Source of the DNA: Eubacteriales bacterium
GTDB taxonomy: Bacteria > Bacillota > Clostridia > Peptostreptococcales > Anaerovoracaceae
Length of the DNA: 28,423 bases
Direction of reading: 5' to 3'
Assembly (NCBI GenBank): GCA_029098205.1
Contig: JAQXNW010000073.1
Span: 1-28,423 of the forward strand
The notes beneath the pieces are model-generated. The model made no database searches. It saw only the letters and a list, made by a program, of their open reading frames with translations, and had not been told where the DNA came from. The position numbers and the translations under genes were made by a program. Numbering within the stretch: the stretch's first letter is position 1; every line of letters begins with the position of its first letter. This document shows, piece by piece, positions 1 to 6,936 of the stretch.

Positions 1-386
1 ATCGGGTTTCCGCCGCTGACCGGAGAATCCAGAAGGGAGATTCCCGCTTCCTTCGCCTCTTCATAGAGCTCCTTGATGATGTTCGGAGCCGCCGAAGAGC
101 AGTCGATGATGATATTTCCAGGCTTTCCGAATTTGATCGCCTGCCGCACGGAATTCTTGATCGTTTCGTGTGTCGGAAGCATCTGCATGATGACATTGCA
201 CGTCTTATAGATTTCGTCCGGATTTTCAATCGGGTGGCCGCCGATTTCACCGAACGCCTTCATCTTCTCCGGTACGATATCGTATCCGTACACCTCGCAT
301 CCGGATTTTTTGATGACATTTGAAACCATCGGAAATCCCATGACGCCCATTCCGAAGAATCCGATCTTATATTCTTTCTTTCCCAT
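1..386 (-). CDS. 3-hydroxyisobutyrate dehydrogenase-like / tartronate-semialdehyde-reductase-like protein (partial)
   Basis: This is the first 128 codons of an NAD(P)-dependent beta-hydroxyacid dehydrogenase; the rest lies beyond the left edge. I translated it directly from the minus strand. The N-terminus has a Rossmann dinucleotide motif (GFFGMGVMG, residues about 9-17), and near the cut end there is the family signature LDSPVSGG that contacts the substrate. Family members reversibly oxidise short 3-hydroxy acids such as 3-hydroxyisobutyrate, or reduce tartronate semialdehyde to glycerate. The sequence does not tell which. The start is supported by AGGGAGG six bases upstream of ATG. It lies 88 bp after the E3 gene of complex 1, but a strong hairpin terminator sits between them, so it is probably expressed by read-through or at a lower level. 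Cofactor preference and exact substrate are unknown. Confidence 0.85.
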   Translation of the reverse strand, partial: MGKKEYKIGFFGMGVMGFPMVSNVIKKSGCEVYGYDIVPEKMKAFGEIGGHPIENPDEIYKTCNVIMQMLPTHETIKNSVRQAIKFGKPGNIIIDCSSAAPNIIKELYEEAKEAGISLLDSPVSGGNP

Positions 387-414
387 AATTATCCTCCCTG
401 TGCTTTTTTCGCAC

Positions 415-456
415 CTATAAAAACAGGCTGCCGGAACCCTATGTCCCGGCAGCCCG
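415..456 (-). terminator. Rho-independent terminator after the complex 1 E3 gene
   Basis: On the minus strand a 9-bp perfect GC-rich stem (GGCTGCCGG / CCGGCAGCC, at 446-454 and 426-434) with an 11-nt loop is followed by TGTTTTTAT. It lies between the lpdA-like gene and the following dehydrogenase gene, so it may end or attenuate the complex 1 operon. Confidence 0.85.
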
Positions 457-474
457 CATTGTTACGCCTGTTCG

Positions 475-1881
475 TTATTTTTTCGGCGGCATGTTAAGAA
501 CACGGTTCTCGACATCCAGAGCTGCTTCACGCACGGTTTCGCTTACTGTCGGATGCGAATGAATCGTTTCAATCAGCTCATCGACCGTTGCTTCCAGATC
601 AATCGCAAGCGCGCCCTCTGAAATAAGATCCGTCGCACGAGGTCCGATGATATGCATGCCCAGAACTTCTCCGTATTTCTTTCCGGCGATGATCTTGACA
701 AGACCCTCTCCGCCGTTCAGAATCAGAGACTTTCCATTCGCAGCCATAGGGAACTTTCCGACCTTATAGTCGATGCCCTTCGACTTTGCCTGCTCTTCCG
801 TAAAGCCGACCGAAGCGGCTTCCGGCTCCATATAAACGCAGGTCGGGTTCGTCGTCTCATCATAAACCGAAGGAATTCCCATGATATTTTCTACAGCGAC
901 CTCGCCCATCGCGGACGCCGTATGCGCAAGCTCCGCATGGCCGCTGGTGCAGTCTCCGATCGCGTAAATGCCTGCGACTTTTGTCTGCATATGATCATCG
1001 ACTTCGATCTGTCCTTTACGGGTCGTCTCAATGCCTGTCTTCGAAAGATCCAGCGATTTCGTATTTCCGCGGCGTCCAACGGCTACGAGAACCTTCTCCG
1101 CTTCGAACCGGATTTCCTTTCCGTCCGGATCCTTGCAGACAACAACCGCTCCGTCCCCGTTCTTCTCGATAGACTGAACCGGCGTGCTGAGATGGAATTC
1201 AATGCCCATACCCTGCATATGCTGCATGCCGACCTTTGTAAGATCGCTGTCCAGCATCGGAAGAATATGATCCAATGCTTCCACAATCGTGACCTTCGTG
1301 CCGAAGCCTGCATACGCGCAGGCGAGCTCTACGCCAATTACGCCGCCGCCTACGACGACCATACTCTTCGGAAGCGTTTCCAAGGAAAGCGCACCCGTTG
1401 AATCAATCACTGCCGGATTTCCTTCGATCCCCGGAATCGGCGGGACAAAGTTCACAGATCCTGTCGCGATAATAAGCTTATCCGCATCCAGCGCCTCTTT
1501 CTTCCCATCGGAGGAAGTTACCTCCACCTTGCGGATCCCGGTGAATTTTGCCTCTCCGCGGATAATTTTCACCTTGTTCGCGCGCATCAAACCTTCGACA
1601 CCGGAAACCAGCCGATGAGAAATGTCTGATTTGTGCTTGATTACCTGCGGGAAATTTACGCGGAGATTGTCGGCTTCCACGCCGATCTCTTTTCCCTGAT
1701 TGCGCATCGCTTCCGCGAGCTCCGCACTGTGAAGAAGGCATTTCGTCGGAATGCAGCCGATATTCAGGCAGGTTCCGCCCATGTGCTCTTTCTCTACGAT
1801 CACGACTTCCGCTCCGAGCTGCGCCGCGCGGATCGCGGCGATATAGCCGCCCGGGCCCGCGCCTATGATTGCGATTTTCAT
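475..1881 (-). CDS. lpdA: Dihydrolipoyl dehydrogenase (E3) of complex 1
   Basis: This 468-residue flavoprotein reoxidises dihydrolipoyl groups of the E2 component and passes electrons to NAD+. Visible features are the N-terminal FAD-binding GAGPGG (residues 7-12), the redox-active disulfide motif GGTCLNIGCIPTK with Cys38 and Cys43, a second nucleotide-binding motif VVVGGGVIGVE, the GDC motif near AIGDCTSG, and the C-terminal catalytic HSHPTVSE. The length is normal for E3 without a lipoyl domain. ATG is preceded by GGAGGGGG with good spacing. It starts 17 bp after the E2 stop and is the last gene of the E1 alpha-E1 beta-E2-E3 series before a terminator. A second E3 is encoded at 11154-12944; that one has a fused lipoyl domain and this one does not. 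Confidence 0.95.
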   Translation of the reverse strand: MKIAIIGAGPGGYIAAIRAAQLGAEVVIVEKEHMGGTCLNIGCIPTKCLLHSAELAEAMRNQGKEIGVEADNLRVNFPQVIKHKSDISHRLVSGVEGLMRANKVKIIRGEAKFTGIRKVEVTSSDGKKEALDADKLIIATGSVNFVPPIPGIEGNPAVIDSTGALSLETLPKSMVVVGGGVIGVELACAYAGFGTKVTIVEALDHILPMLDSDLTKVGMQHMQGMGIEFHLSTPVQSIEKNGDGAVVVCKDPDGKEIRFEAEKVLVAVGRRGNTKSLDLSKTGIETTRKGQIEVDDHMQTKVAGIYAIGDCTSGHAELAHTASAMGEVAVENIMGIPSVYDETTNPTCVYMEPEAASVGFTEEQAKSKGIDYKVGKFPMAANGKSLILNGGEGLVKIIAGKKYGEVLGMHIIGPRATDLISEGALAIDLEATVDELIETIHSHPTVSETVREAALDVENRVLNMPPKK

Positions 1882-1898
1882 GGAATCATCCCCCTCCT

Positions 1899-3470
1899 TT
1901 ATGCGAGAATTGCTTCCGGATGCTCGATCAGGTTCTTGATATCCTGCAGAATCCGTCCCGTCATCATACCGTCAATCACACGATGATCCACCGTCACAAA
2001 GATATTCGCATACGAACGCACGCCAATCGATCCATCCTCAAGAATCTCTCTCTTCTTTACAGGCTGTCCGACACCGACGATCATAACCTGCGGCGGCGTG
2101 AGAAGCGGCGTCGCATTCTGAATCGGATACATGCCGACGTTTGTAATGGTAACAGAACCGCCCGAGGACTCTGAAGGCTGCAGCTTCTTCTCTCTTGCCC
2201 GAACCGCGAGATCCTTCATCTTCTTGCTGAGGTCAACCAGAGAAAGCGTATCCGCCTTCTTTACAACCGGAACCATAAGTCCATCTTCCGTCGCGACCGC
2301 GAATGTCAGATCGACATGCTTATGCTCGTACAAAGTCTTTCCGTCAAAGGTGGCGTTTGCCATCGGATGCTTCAGGAATACCTTCGACATCATCCGGCAG
2401 AGAAGATCGTTCACTGTGATCTTAACACCGAGAATGTCCTGATCCGCCTTCAGCTTCTCACGAAGCGCGAGGAGATCGGTAAAGTCCATTTCACAGGACA
2501 TTGTGCACTGCGCCGTGTCATGAACACTCTTATACATATTTCTGGCAATCGCCGCCCGGACGCCGGTCCATGGAACCTCTTCGATCTCCGGCTCTTCCGC
2601 AGCCTGCTCCTGCACCTCAACACGCGGCGCCTTAAGATACGCTTCTACGTCTCTTCCGCGGATTCTTCCGCCATTCGGACCTCCGGTCGGAGGAACATCC
2701 GCGATGTCGATGCCTGCTTCCTTCGCCATTTTCTTAGCAAGACCCGTTGCGGAAATTCTGCCGCCCGCCTTTTTCGGTGCAGAAGCAGCCGGAGCCGCCG
2801 CAGCTTTCGGAGCCTCCTTTGCCGGAGCAGCCGCAGCCGAAGCCGCTGCCGGAGCCGCGCCGCTTACAACCGCGTCATAGGCTTCTTTCGTCTTCGCAAG
2901 AACCGCGATCGGATCTCCGACCTTCACGGTCTCGCCTTCCTCAGCTGTGATGTGAAGGAATCCCGATCCGAGTGCCTCGTAGTCGATGACATTCTTCTCG
3001 TTTTCGTACTCCATGATCACATCGCCTTTTTTAATTTCCGCGCCTTCCGGAACCTTCCAGCTGCTGATCGTTCCTTCGACCATCGTAAGACCGGCGCGAG
3101 GCATCACGACCTCTTCCACATCGTCCCGATTTACCGCCGGGGCAGCAGCCGCCGGTGCTGCCGGAACCGCATCCTGAGAAGCTTTCGGCTGCGCAGCGGG
3201 AGCCTGCCCGCTCACGATCTGGTCGTATTCCTCTTTCGACTCCGCGAGAACCGCGATCGGATCTCCGACCTTCACGGTCTCGCCTTCCTGCGCCGTGATG
3301 TGAAGAATACCCGATGCCAAAGCTTCGTAATCGATGATATTCTTCTCATTTTCATATTCCATGATGACATCGCCTTTTTTAACCGATGCCCCTTCTGCCG
3401 CTTTCCAGCTGCTGATGGTTCCTTCGACCATCGTAAGACCTGCCCGCGGCATTACTACTTCGATACTCAT
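1899..3470 (-). CDS. Dihydrolipoamide acyltransferase (E2) of complex 1, two lipoyl domains
   Basis: This 523-residue protein is the core acyltransferase of a 2-oxoacid dehydrogenase complex. Domains in order: lipoyl domain 1 (about 1-80, predicted lipoyl Lys43 in ENEKN), an Ala/Pro linker, lipoyl domain 2 (about 119-200, Lys159 in ENEKN), an Ala/Pro-rich linker, the peripheral-subunit-binding domain (about 238-280, beginning RISATGLAKKMAKEAG) and the catalytic domain to the end. The active-site motif DHRVIDG is intact (His496, Asp500). The two lipoyl domains are very similar to each other. The lysine context ENEKN differs from the common TDK context, which is present in the other complex here. 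ATG follows AGGAGGACGGT. The gene lies between E1 beta and E3, so it is cotranscribed. Whether it transfers acetyl or a branched/longer acyl group to CoA is not decidable here. Confidence 0.93.
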   Translation of the reverse strand: MSIEVVMPRAGLTMVEGTISSWKAAEGASVKKGDVIMEYENEKNIIDYEALASGILHITAQEGETVKVGDPIAVLAESKEEYDQIVSGQAPAAQPKASQDAVPAAPAAAAPAVNRDDVEEVVMPRAGLTMVEGTISSWKVPEGAEIKKGDVIMEYENEKNVIDYEALGSGFLHITAEEGETVKVGDPIAVLAKTKEAYDAVVSGAAPAAASAAAAPAKEAPKAAAAPAASAPKKAGGRISATGLAKKMAKEAGIDIADVPPTGGPNGGRIRGRDVEAYLKAPRVEVQEQAAEEPEIEEVPWTGVRAAIARNMYKSVHDTAQCTMSCEMDFTDLLALREKLKADQDILGVKITVNDLLCRMMSKVFLKHPMANATFDGKTLYEHKHVDLTFAVATEDGLMVPVVKKADTLSLVDLSKKMKDLAVRAREKKLQPSESSGGSVTITNVGMYPIQNATPLLTPPQVMIVGVGQPVKKREILEDGSIGVRSYANIFVTVDHRVIDGMMTGRILQDIKNLIEHPEAILA

Positions 3471-3517
3471 ACCGTCCTCCTGATTTTCTTATTCGTGTTT
3501 CCCCGATAGGTACCCGG

Positions 3518-4498
3518 TTAGATCATTCCGCGGATTGTCTCGCAGATATTGTCAACATCTGGAATTACATACTTTTCCATCGCCATATTGTACGGCATCG
3601 GAACGTCGATCGCCGCAATGCGTTCAATCGGTCCATCCAGTTCGTCATACATTTCCTTCTGGAATCTGGCCGCGAACTCCGCTCCGATTCCATTCGTCTT
3701 GTTGCTTTCCTCCACAATCGCGAGAAGATGCGTCTTCTTGATCGAATTGCAGATCGTCTCTGTATCCAGCGGCGCAAGCGTTCTAGGATCGATGACTTCT
3801 ACGCTGATTCCTTCCTGCGCCAGCCGCTCTGCCGCTTCCAGAGCGCGCGGAACCATCAGGCCGACGGCGATCAAAGTAACATCCGTTCCCTCGCGTTTCA
3901 CATCGGCAAGACCGATCGGAATCGTATAATCGCTGTTAAATGTATCCTCATCCACTTCCTGCTTGCTCTGATAAAGAAGCTTCGGCTCGCAGAACAGCAC
4001 CGGATTATCCGAACGGATTGCGGATTTCAAAAGACCCTTTGCGTCATAAGCAGTGGACGGCGTGATGATCGTAAGTCCCGGAGCATGCATAAACAAAGCT
4101 TCTACCGTATTCGAATGCTCTGCGCCAGCGCCGTTCGACGAACCGGACGCATTCCGGATAACCAACGGCAGCTTGTACTCAGGACCATGCATGTAACGCC
4201 ACTTCGAAACGCAGTGGAAGATCTCTGTGAATGCCGGCATCGTGAAGTCCGAATACATCAGCTCAACAACCGGACGAAGTCCCGTTTCAGCGGCTCCGAT
4301 CGCGGATCCGATGATGGCAGTTTCTACGATCGGCGTATTTCTGACTCTCTTCGGTCCGAACTCTTCCAGCAGACCTCTCGTAAGTCCGAAAATATTTCCG
4401 AACTGTGCTACATCCTCGCCCCAGATCATTACTTTATCATCTCTTCGCATCTCTTCCTGAAGAGCTGCGGTAATTGCTTTTCCATATGTTACTTTCAT
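3518..4498 (-). CDS. 2-oxoacid dehydrogenase E1 component, beta subunit (complex 1)
   Basis: This 326-residue protein is the beta subunit of the thiamine-diphosphate-dependent E1. It shows the family landmarks GEDVAQFGN near residue 28, the NTPIVETA segment that carries the conserved Glu, the LRPVVELMYSDF stretch, and EHSNTVEALFMHAPGL containing the active-site His region. I chose the ATG at 4498, preceded by GGGGAGGACATC, because the protein then starts MKVTYGKAI like its relatives; a longer reading frame to 4546 adds 16 unrelated residues. It begins 19 bp after the E1 alpha stop and precedes E2 by 47 bp. The C-terminal part (IDVPMPYNMAMEKYVIP) differs from the acetoin-type E1 beta of complex 2 (SPFSPVLEDL), suggesting a different substrate class. 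Confidence 0.93.
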   Translation of the reverse strand: MKVTYGKAITAALQEEMRRDDKVMIWGEDVAQFGNIFGLTRGLLEEFGPKRVRNTPIVETAIIGSAIGAAETGLRPVVELMYSDFTMPAFTEIFHCVSKWRYMHGPEYKLPLVIRNASGSSNGAGAEHSNTVEALFMHAPGLTIITPSTAYDAKGLLKSAIRSDNPVLFCEPKLLYQSKQEVDEDTFNSDYTIPIGLADVKREGTDVTLIAVGLMVPRALEAAERLAQEGISVEVIDPRTLAPLDTETICNSIKKTHLLAIVEESNKTNGIGAEFAARFQKEMYDELDGPIERIAAIDVPMPYNMAMEKYVIPDVDNICETIRGMI

Positions 4499-4517
4499 GA
4501 TGTCCTCCCCTGGTTTT

Positions 4518-5483
4518 TTATGCGTAAAGTCCGTCCAGCACTTCATCCGATGTCATTTCCGGCTGCGCTTCCGCTTCCTTGATGACGGCCTCGAGCTTCT
4601 CCGAATAATCCGCTTTCATCTTATCCGCTTCTTCTTCGGTCAGAACGCCGTCAGCCAGAAGCTTCTTCTCGAAATTCTTCACGCTGTCACCGTTCTTGAT
4701 GTGCTCTTCCGTAACCTTCGCATCCCGGTACGCGCACTGATCGCCTTCAAAATGACCTCTCCAGCGGTAATCTCTGCATTCGATGACCGCCGGTCCTTTG
4801 CCGGAGCGTACGTATTCCACCATCTTGCTGGCTTTTTCATAAACGTCTAGAACATCGGTTCCGTCCGCAACCTCGGATGGCATACCGTATCCTGCCGCAC
4901 GGTCCGCCAGGGAATTCTTTGTCCGGTATACGCTCTCAAACGGCGTGGAAATCGCGAATCCGTTGTTTTCACAGCAGAACAGGACAGGGAGCTGCCACGC
5001 CGCTGCAAGTTCCATTGCCTCCGCGACCGGGCCTCTGTTTGAAGCGCCGTCTCCGGAGAACGCGTATGCGATATTGTCACGGCCTTCCATTTGAATCGTG
5101 AGCGCGGCGCCGACCGGAACAGCCTCATCGCATCCCAGAACACCGGAAAATCCGAGCATACCTTCCTGCAGCCGTCCTACGTGAAGAATTCCACCGCGGC
5201 CGCCGGAATTTCCGCTCTTTTTCGCGAGGATTTCTCCGAAAAATACCTCCAGTGGGGTTCCTACCAGAAGGCAGGTGCTCGCCGGCCGATGGGTCTGTTT
5301 GAAATAGTCGCCTTTCTTTCTGGTGTTCAAAATTCCTGTGAAAGAGGCCTCCTGACCCATTCCGCTGTGAATATGCCCCGGAATTCTTCCTTCCGCATAC
5401 AGCTCATAAAGCCGTTTTTCAGTCAGTCTCATCATCAGAAGGTCCTTATAGAGTCCCTTCAGGAATTCATTCGAATACGCCAT
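4518..5483 (-). CDS. 2-oxoacid dehydrogenase E1 component, alpha subunit (complex 1)
   Basis: This 321-residue thiamine-diphosphate-dependent subunit would decarboxylate a 2-oxo acid (or cleave acetoin) and reductively acylate the lipoyl groups of E2. The TPP/Mg motif is intact: GDG at residues 144-146 through ENN ending at 174. The C-terminal segment YRWRGHFEGD is typical of the acetoin/pyruvate E1 alpha family. The usual active-site motif HRGHG reads HRPAS here (residues 65-69), so the second histidine is Ala68. Branched-chain oxoacid E1 alpha also has Ala at the corresponding place, so the protein may still be active but with another substrate. The ATG at 5483 is preceded by AGGAGGATGCT; a longer frame to 5504 is less likely because it reads through that ribosome-binding site. 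It follows the tdh-like gene with a 181-bp gap. Confidence 0.92.
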   Translation of the reverse strand: MAYSNEFLKGLYKDLLMMRLTEKRLYELYAEGRIPGHIHSGMGQEASFTGILNTRKKGDYFKQTHRPASTCLLVGTPLEVFFGEILAKKSGNSGGRGGILHVGRLQEGMLGFSGVLGCDEAVPVGAALTIQMEGRDNIAYAFSGDGASNRGPVAEAMELAAAWQLPVLFCCENNGFAISTPFESVYRTKNSLADRAAGYGMPSEVADGTDVLDVYEKASKMVEYVRSGKGPAVIECRDYRWRGHFEGDQCAYRDAKVTEEHIKNGDSVKNFEKKLLADGVLTEEEADKMKADYSEKLEAVIKEAEAQPEMTSDEVLDGLYA

Positions 5484-5512
5484 AGCATCCTCCTTTTTCT
5501 GCACGGAAATAA

Positions 5513-5546
5513 TCCATTCTTACATATAAATGTTCTTTTTTACATT
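5513..5546 (-). promoter_or_regulatory. Putative promoter/operator upstream of complex 1 E1 alpha
   Basis: In the 181-bp gap between the tdh-like gene and E1 alpha there is a 5-bp inverted repeat, AATGT-N8-ACATT (5529-5546). On the minus strand a TTGAAT sequence lies 17 bp from a weak TATGTA. The dyad overlaps this possible -35 and spacer, as a repressor or regulator site might. The hexamers are poor matches, so this is tentative. Confidence 0.3.
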
Positions 5547-5664
5547 CAAAGAGCGGTGTAACTTCTTCTCCGCGCTTCGATTAAAGCCTGTTTTGCTGCT
5601 CCTTCTTCTGGAGTCCTCTTTTATGCGGCTTCCGCACTGATGCTTTCAGCTGCTTCCCTCTGCC

Positions 5665-6738
5665 TCAGGCATCCACCGGAAACATGCTGTCCGGGTAGAG
5701 GAACATCTTGCCCGGCACACCATCTTTGACTGCCTGTACGGCTTTGTCAATATCCCGCATGCGGAACCGCTTCCCTGTCACTTCTTCGACCTTGAAATAC
5801 GGTCCTTTCATAACTTTCGAAAAATCATCCCATGTGCGCCATATCAGCCGTCCGGAAATTCCGGTCACTTCGATTTCGCGGTAAAAGACATCGTTCGCCA
5901 GATCCATCTCCACCGGCTTCGTCGGAAGCCCGACGCCGACAAATCTTCCTCCGGCTCTAAGAAGCTTGATATCAAGCTGAATCGCGGGTCCCGCGGATGT
6001 AACGTCAATCGCTGCGTCTACGCCGATGCCGTCCGTATGATCCATTACGATTTCCCGAAGGTCTTCTTCACCGCTGTTCACGGTAGTGTCCGCGCCCATT
6101 TTCTTTGCGATGGCAAGCTTGTCATCGATCAAGTCGCAGCAGATCACCTGCTTCGCACCGAATGTCTTCGCTGCCGCAACTGCGGTAAGCCCGATCGGAC
6201 CTGCTCCGGAAATCAGGACATTCTTCCCGGAAACTTCAGCTTTCTCGACTCCGTGGACGCCGGCTCCCATCGGTTCAAACAAGCAGGCGGTGTCATAGTC
6301 AATGGCATCGTCCAGCACGTATGTCACATCCCAGCGAACCGTGAAATACTCGGCAAAGGCACCGTTCATACCAACGCCCAGAAGTTCCATGTTCTGGCAG
6401 ACGTTCGGAAGTCCGTGCGTGCATGGATAACAGGTGCCGCAGGCAACATGCGATTCACAGGAGACACGGTCTCCCGGTTTCCTTTCGGTTACGTTTTTAC
6501 CGACTGCAACGATCTCTCCACCGACTTCATGACCCGGAACGAAAGGAACTTTCTTTGCCCAGTTCTTAGTCCATGGATCCCACTCAATGATGTGAAGATC
6601 GGTTCCGCAAAGAGCCGCTGTGTGCACTTTTACGAGCACCTCATCGTCTCCCGGCTCCGGAATCGGAAGATCCTCATGGAATACAAACATGCCCGGTCCA
6701 GCTGCTTCTTTCACAAGTCCGCACATCGTATCCGCCAT
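5665..6738 (-). CDS. tdh: Zinc-dependent alcohol dehydrogenase, L-threonine 3-dehydrogenase-like
   Basis: This 357-residue medium-chain dehydrogenase has catalytic zinc ligands in LCGTDLH (Cys44), GHE (His70, Glu71) and a further acidic candidate at Glu155. The structural zinc site is made of Cys100, Cys103, Cys106 and Cys114. An NAD-binding SGAGPIG follows at about 177-183. The segment CGTDLHIIEWDPW closely resembles that of threonine dehydrogenase (CGTDVHIYNWDEW in E. coli Tdh, from memory), which would oxidise L-threonine to 2-amino-3-oxobutyrate. Butanediol or polyol dehydrogenases of the same superfamily remain possible, especially beside acetoin-type complexes, and no 2-amino-3-ketobutyrate ligase is in the window. 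ATG is preceded by AAAGGAG eight bases upstream. It is the first gene of the complex 1 transcription unit and lies after the Crp/Fnr terminator. Confidence 0.85.
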   Translation of the reverse strand: MADTMCGLVKEAAGPGMFVFHEDLPIPEPGDDEVLVKVHTAALCGTDLHIIEWDPWTKNWAKKVPFVPGHEVGGEIVAVGKNVTERKPGDRVSCESHVACGTCYPCTHGLPNVCQNMELLGVGMNGAFAEYFTVRWDVTYVLDDAIDYDTACLFEPMGAGVHGVEKAEVSGKNVLISGAGPIGLTAVAAAKTFGAKQVICCDLIDDKLAIAKKMGADTTVNSGEEDLREIVMDHTDGIGVDAAIDVTSAGPAIQLDIKLLRAGGRFVGVGLPTKPVEMDLANDVFYREIEVTGISGRLIWRTWDDFSKVMKGPYFKVEEVTGKRFRMRDIDKAVQAVKDGVPGKMFLYPDSMFPVDA

Positions 6739-6773
6739 TTTCCAAACTCCTTTCTGATTATTCTGTCTCTATG

Positions 6774-6802
6774 TGTATAGTATATAGTGCAAATTGTGAA
6801 AA
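6774..6802 (-). promoter_or_regulatory. Putative promoter of the tdh/complex 1 unit
   Basis: On the minus strand TTTTCA (6797-6802) and TATACA (6774-6779) are separated by exactly 17 bp, about 35-65 bp upstream of the tdh-like ATG and downstream of the crp terminator. An overlapping TATACT (6779-6784) is an alternative -10. No sigma-54 type GG/GC element was seen. Confidence 0.5.
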
Positions 6803-6844
6803 GATTGTAGTTTTTTATACATTTATCGGATGTTTTGTATTGTA

Positions 6845-6880
6845 TATAAAAACAGGGCCGATTTAAGAACCGGCCCTGCC
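6845..6880 (-). terminator. Rho-independent terminator after the Crp/Fnr gene
   Basis: On the minus strand CAGGGCCG (6871-6878) pairs with CGGCCCTG (6853-6860) around a 10-nt loop, followed by TTTTTATA. It separates the regulator gene from the tdh/complex 1 unit. Confidence 0.88.
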
Positions 6881-6936
6881 ATGCAGCTTTCTCCGCGAAT
6901 TCCCTGCGGATTCTTCGCAATTTTTCTGCGGATGAT

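Noticed and set aside
2316..3509. Plus-strand 397-codon frame antisense to the complex 1 E2 gene
   Set aside because: Arg-rich and repetitive because it mirrors the duplicated lipoyl domains; no start signal, no recognised motif.
6739..6936. Possible sigma-54 promoter before the tdh/complex 1 unit, as in aco operons controlled by AcoR
   Set aside because: A TTTGCA is present but there is no GG element at the required distance, and no AcoR-type activator gene is in the window.
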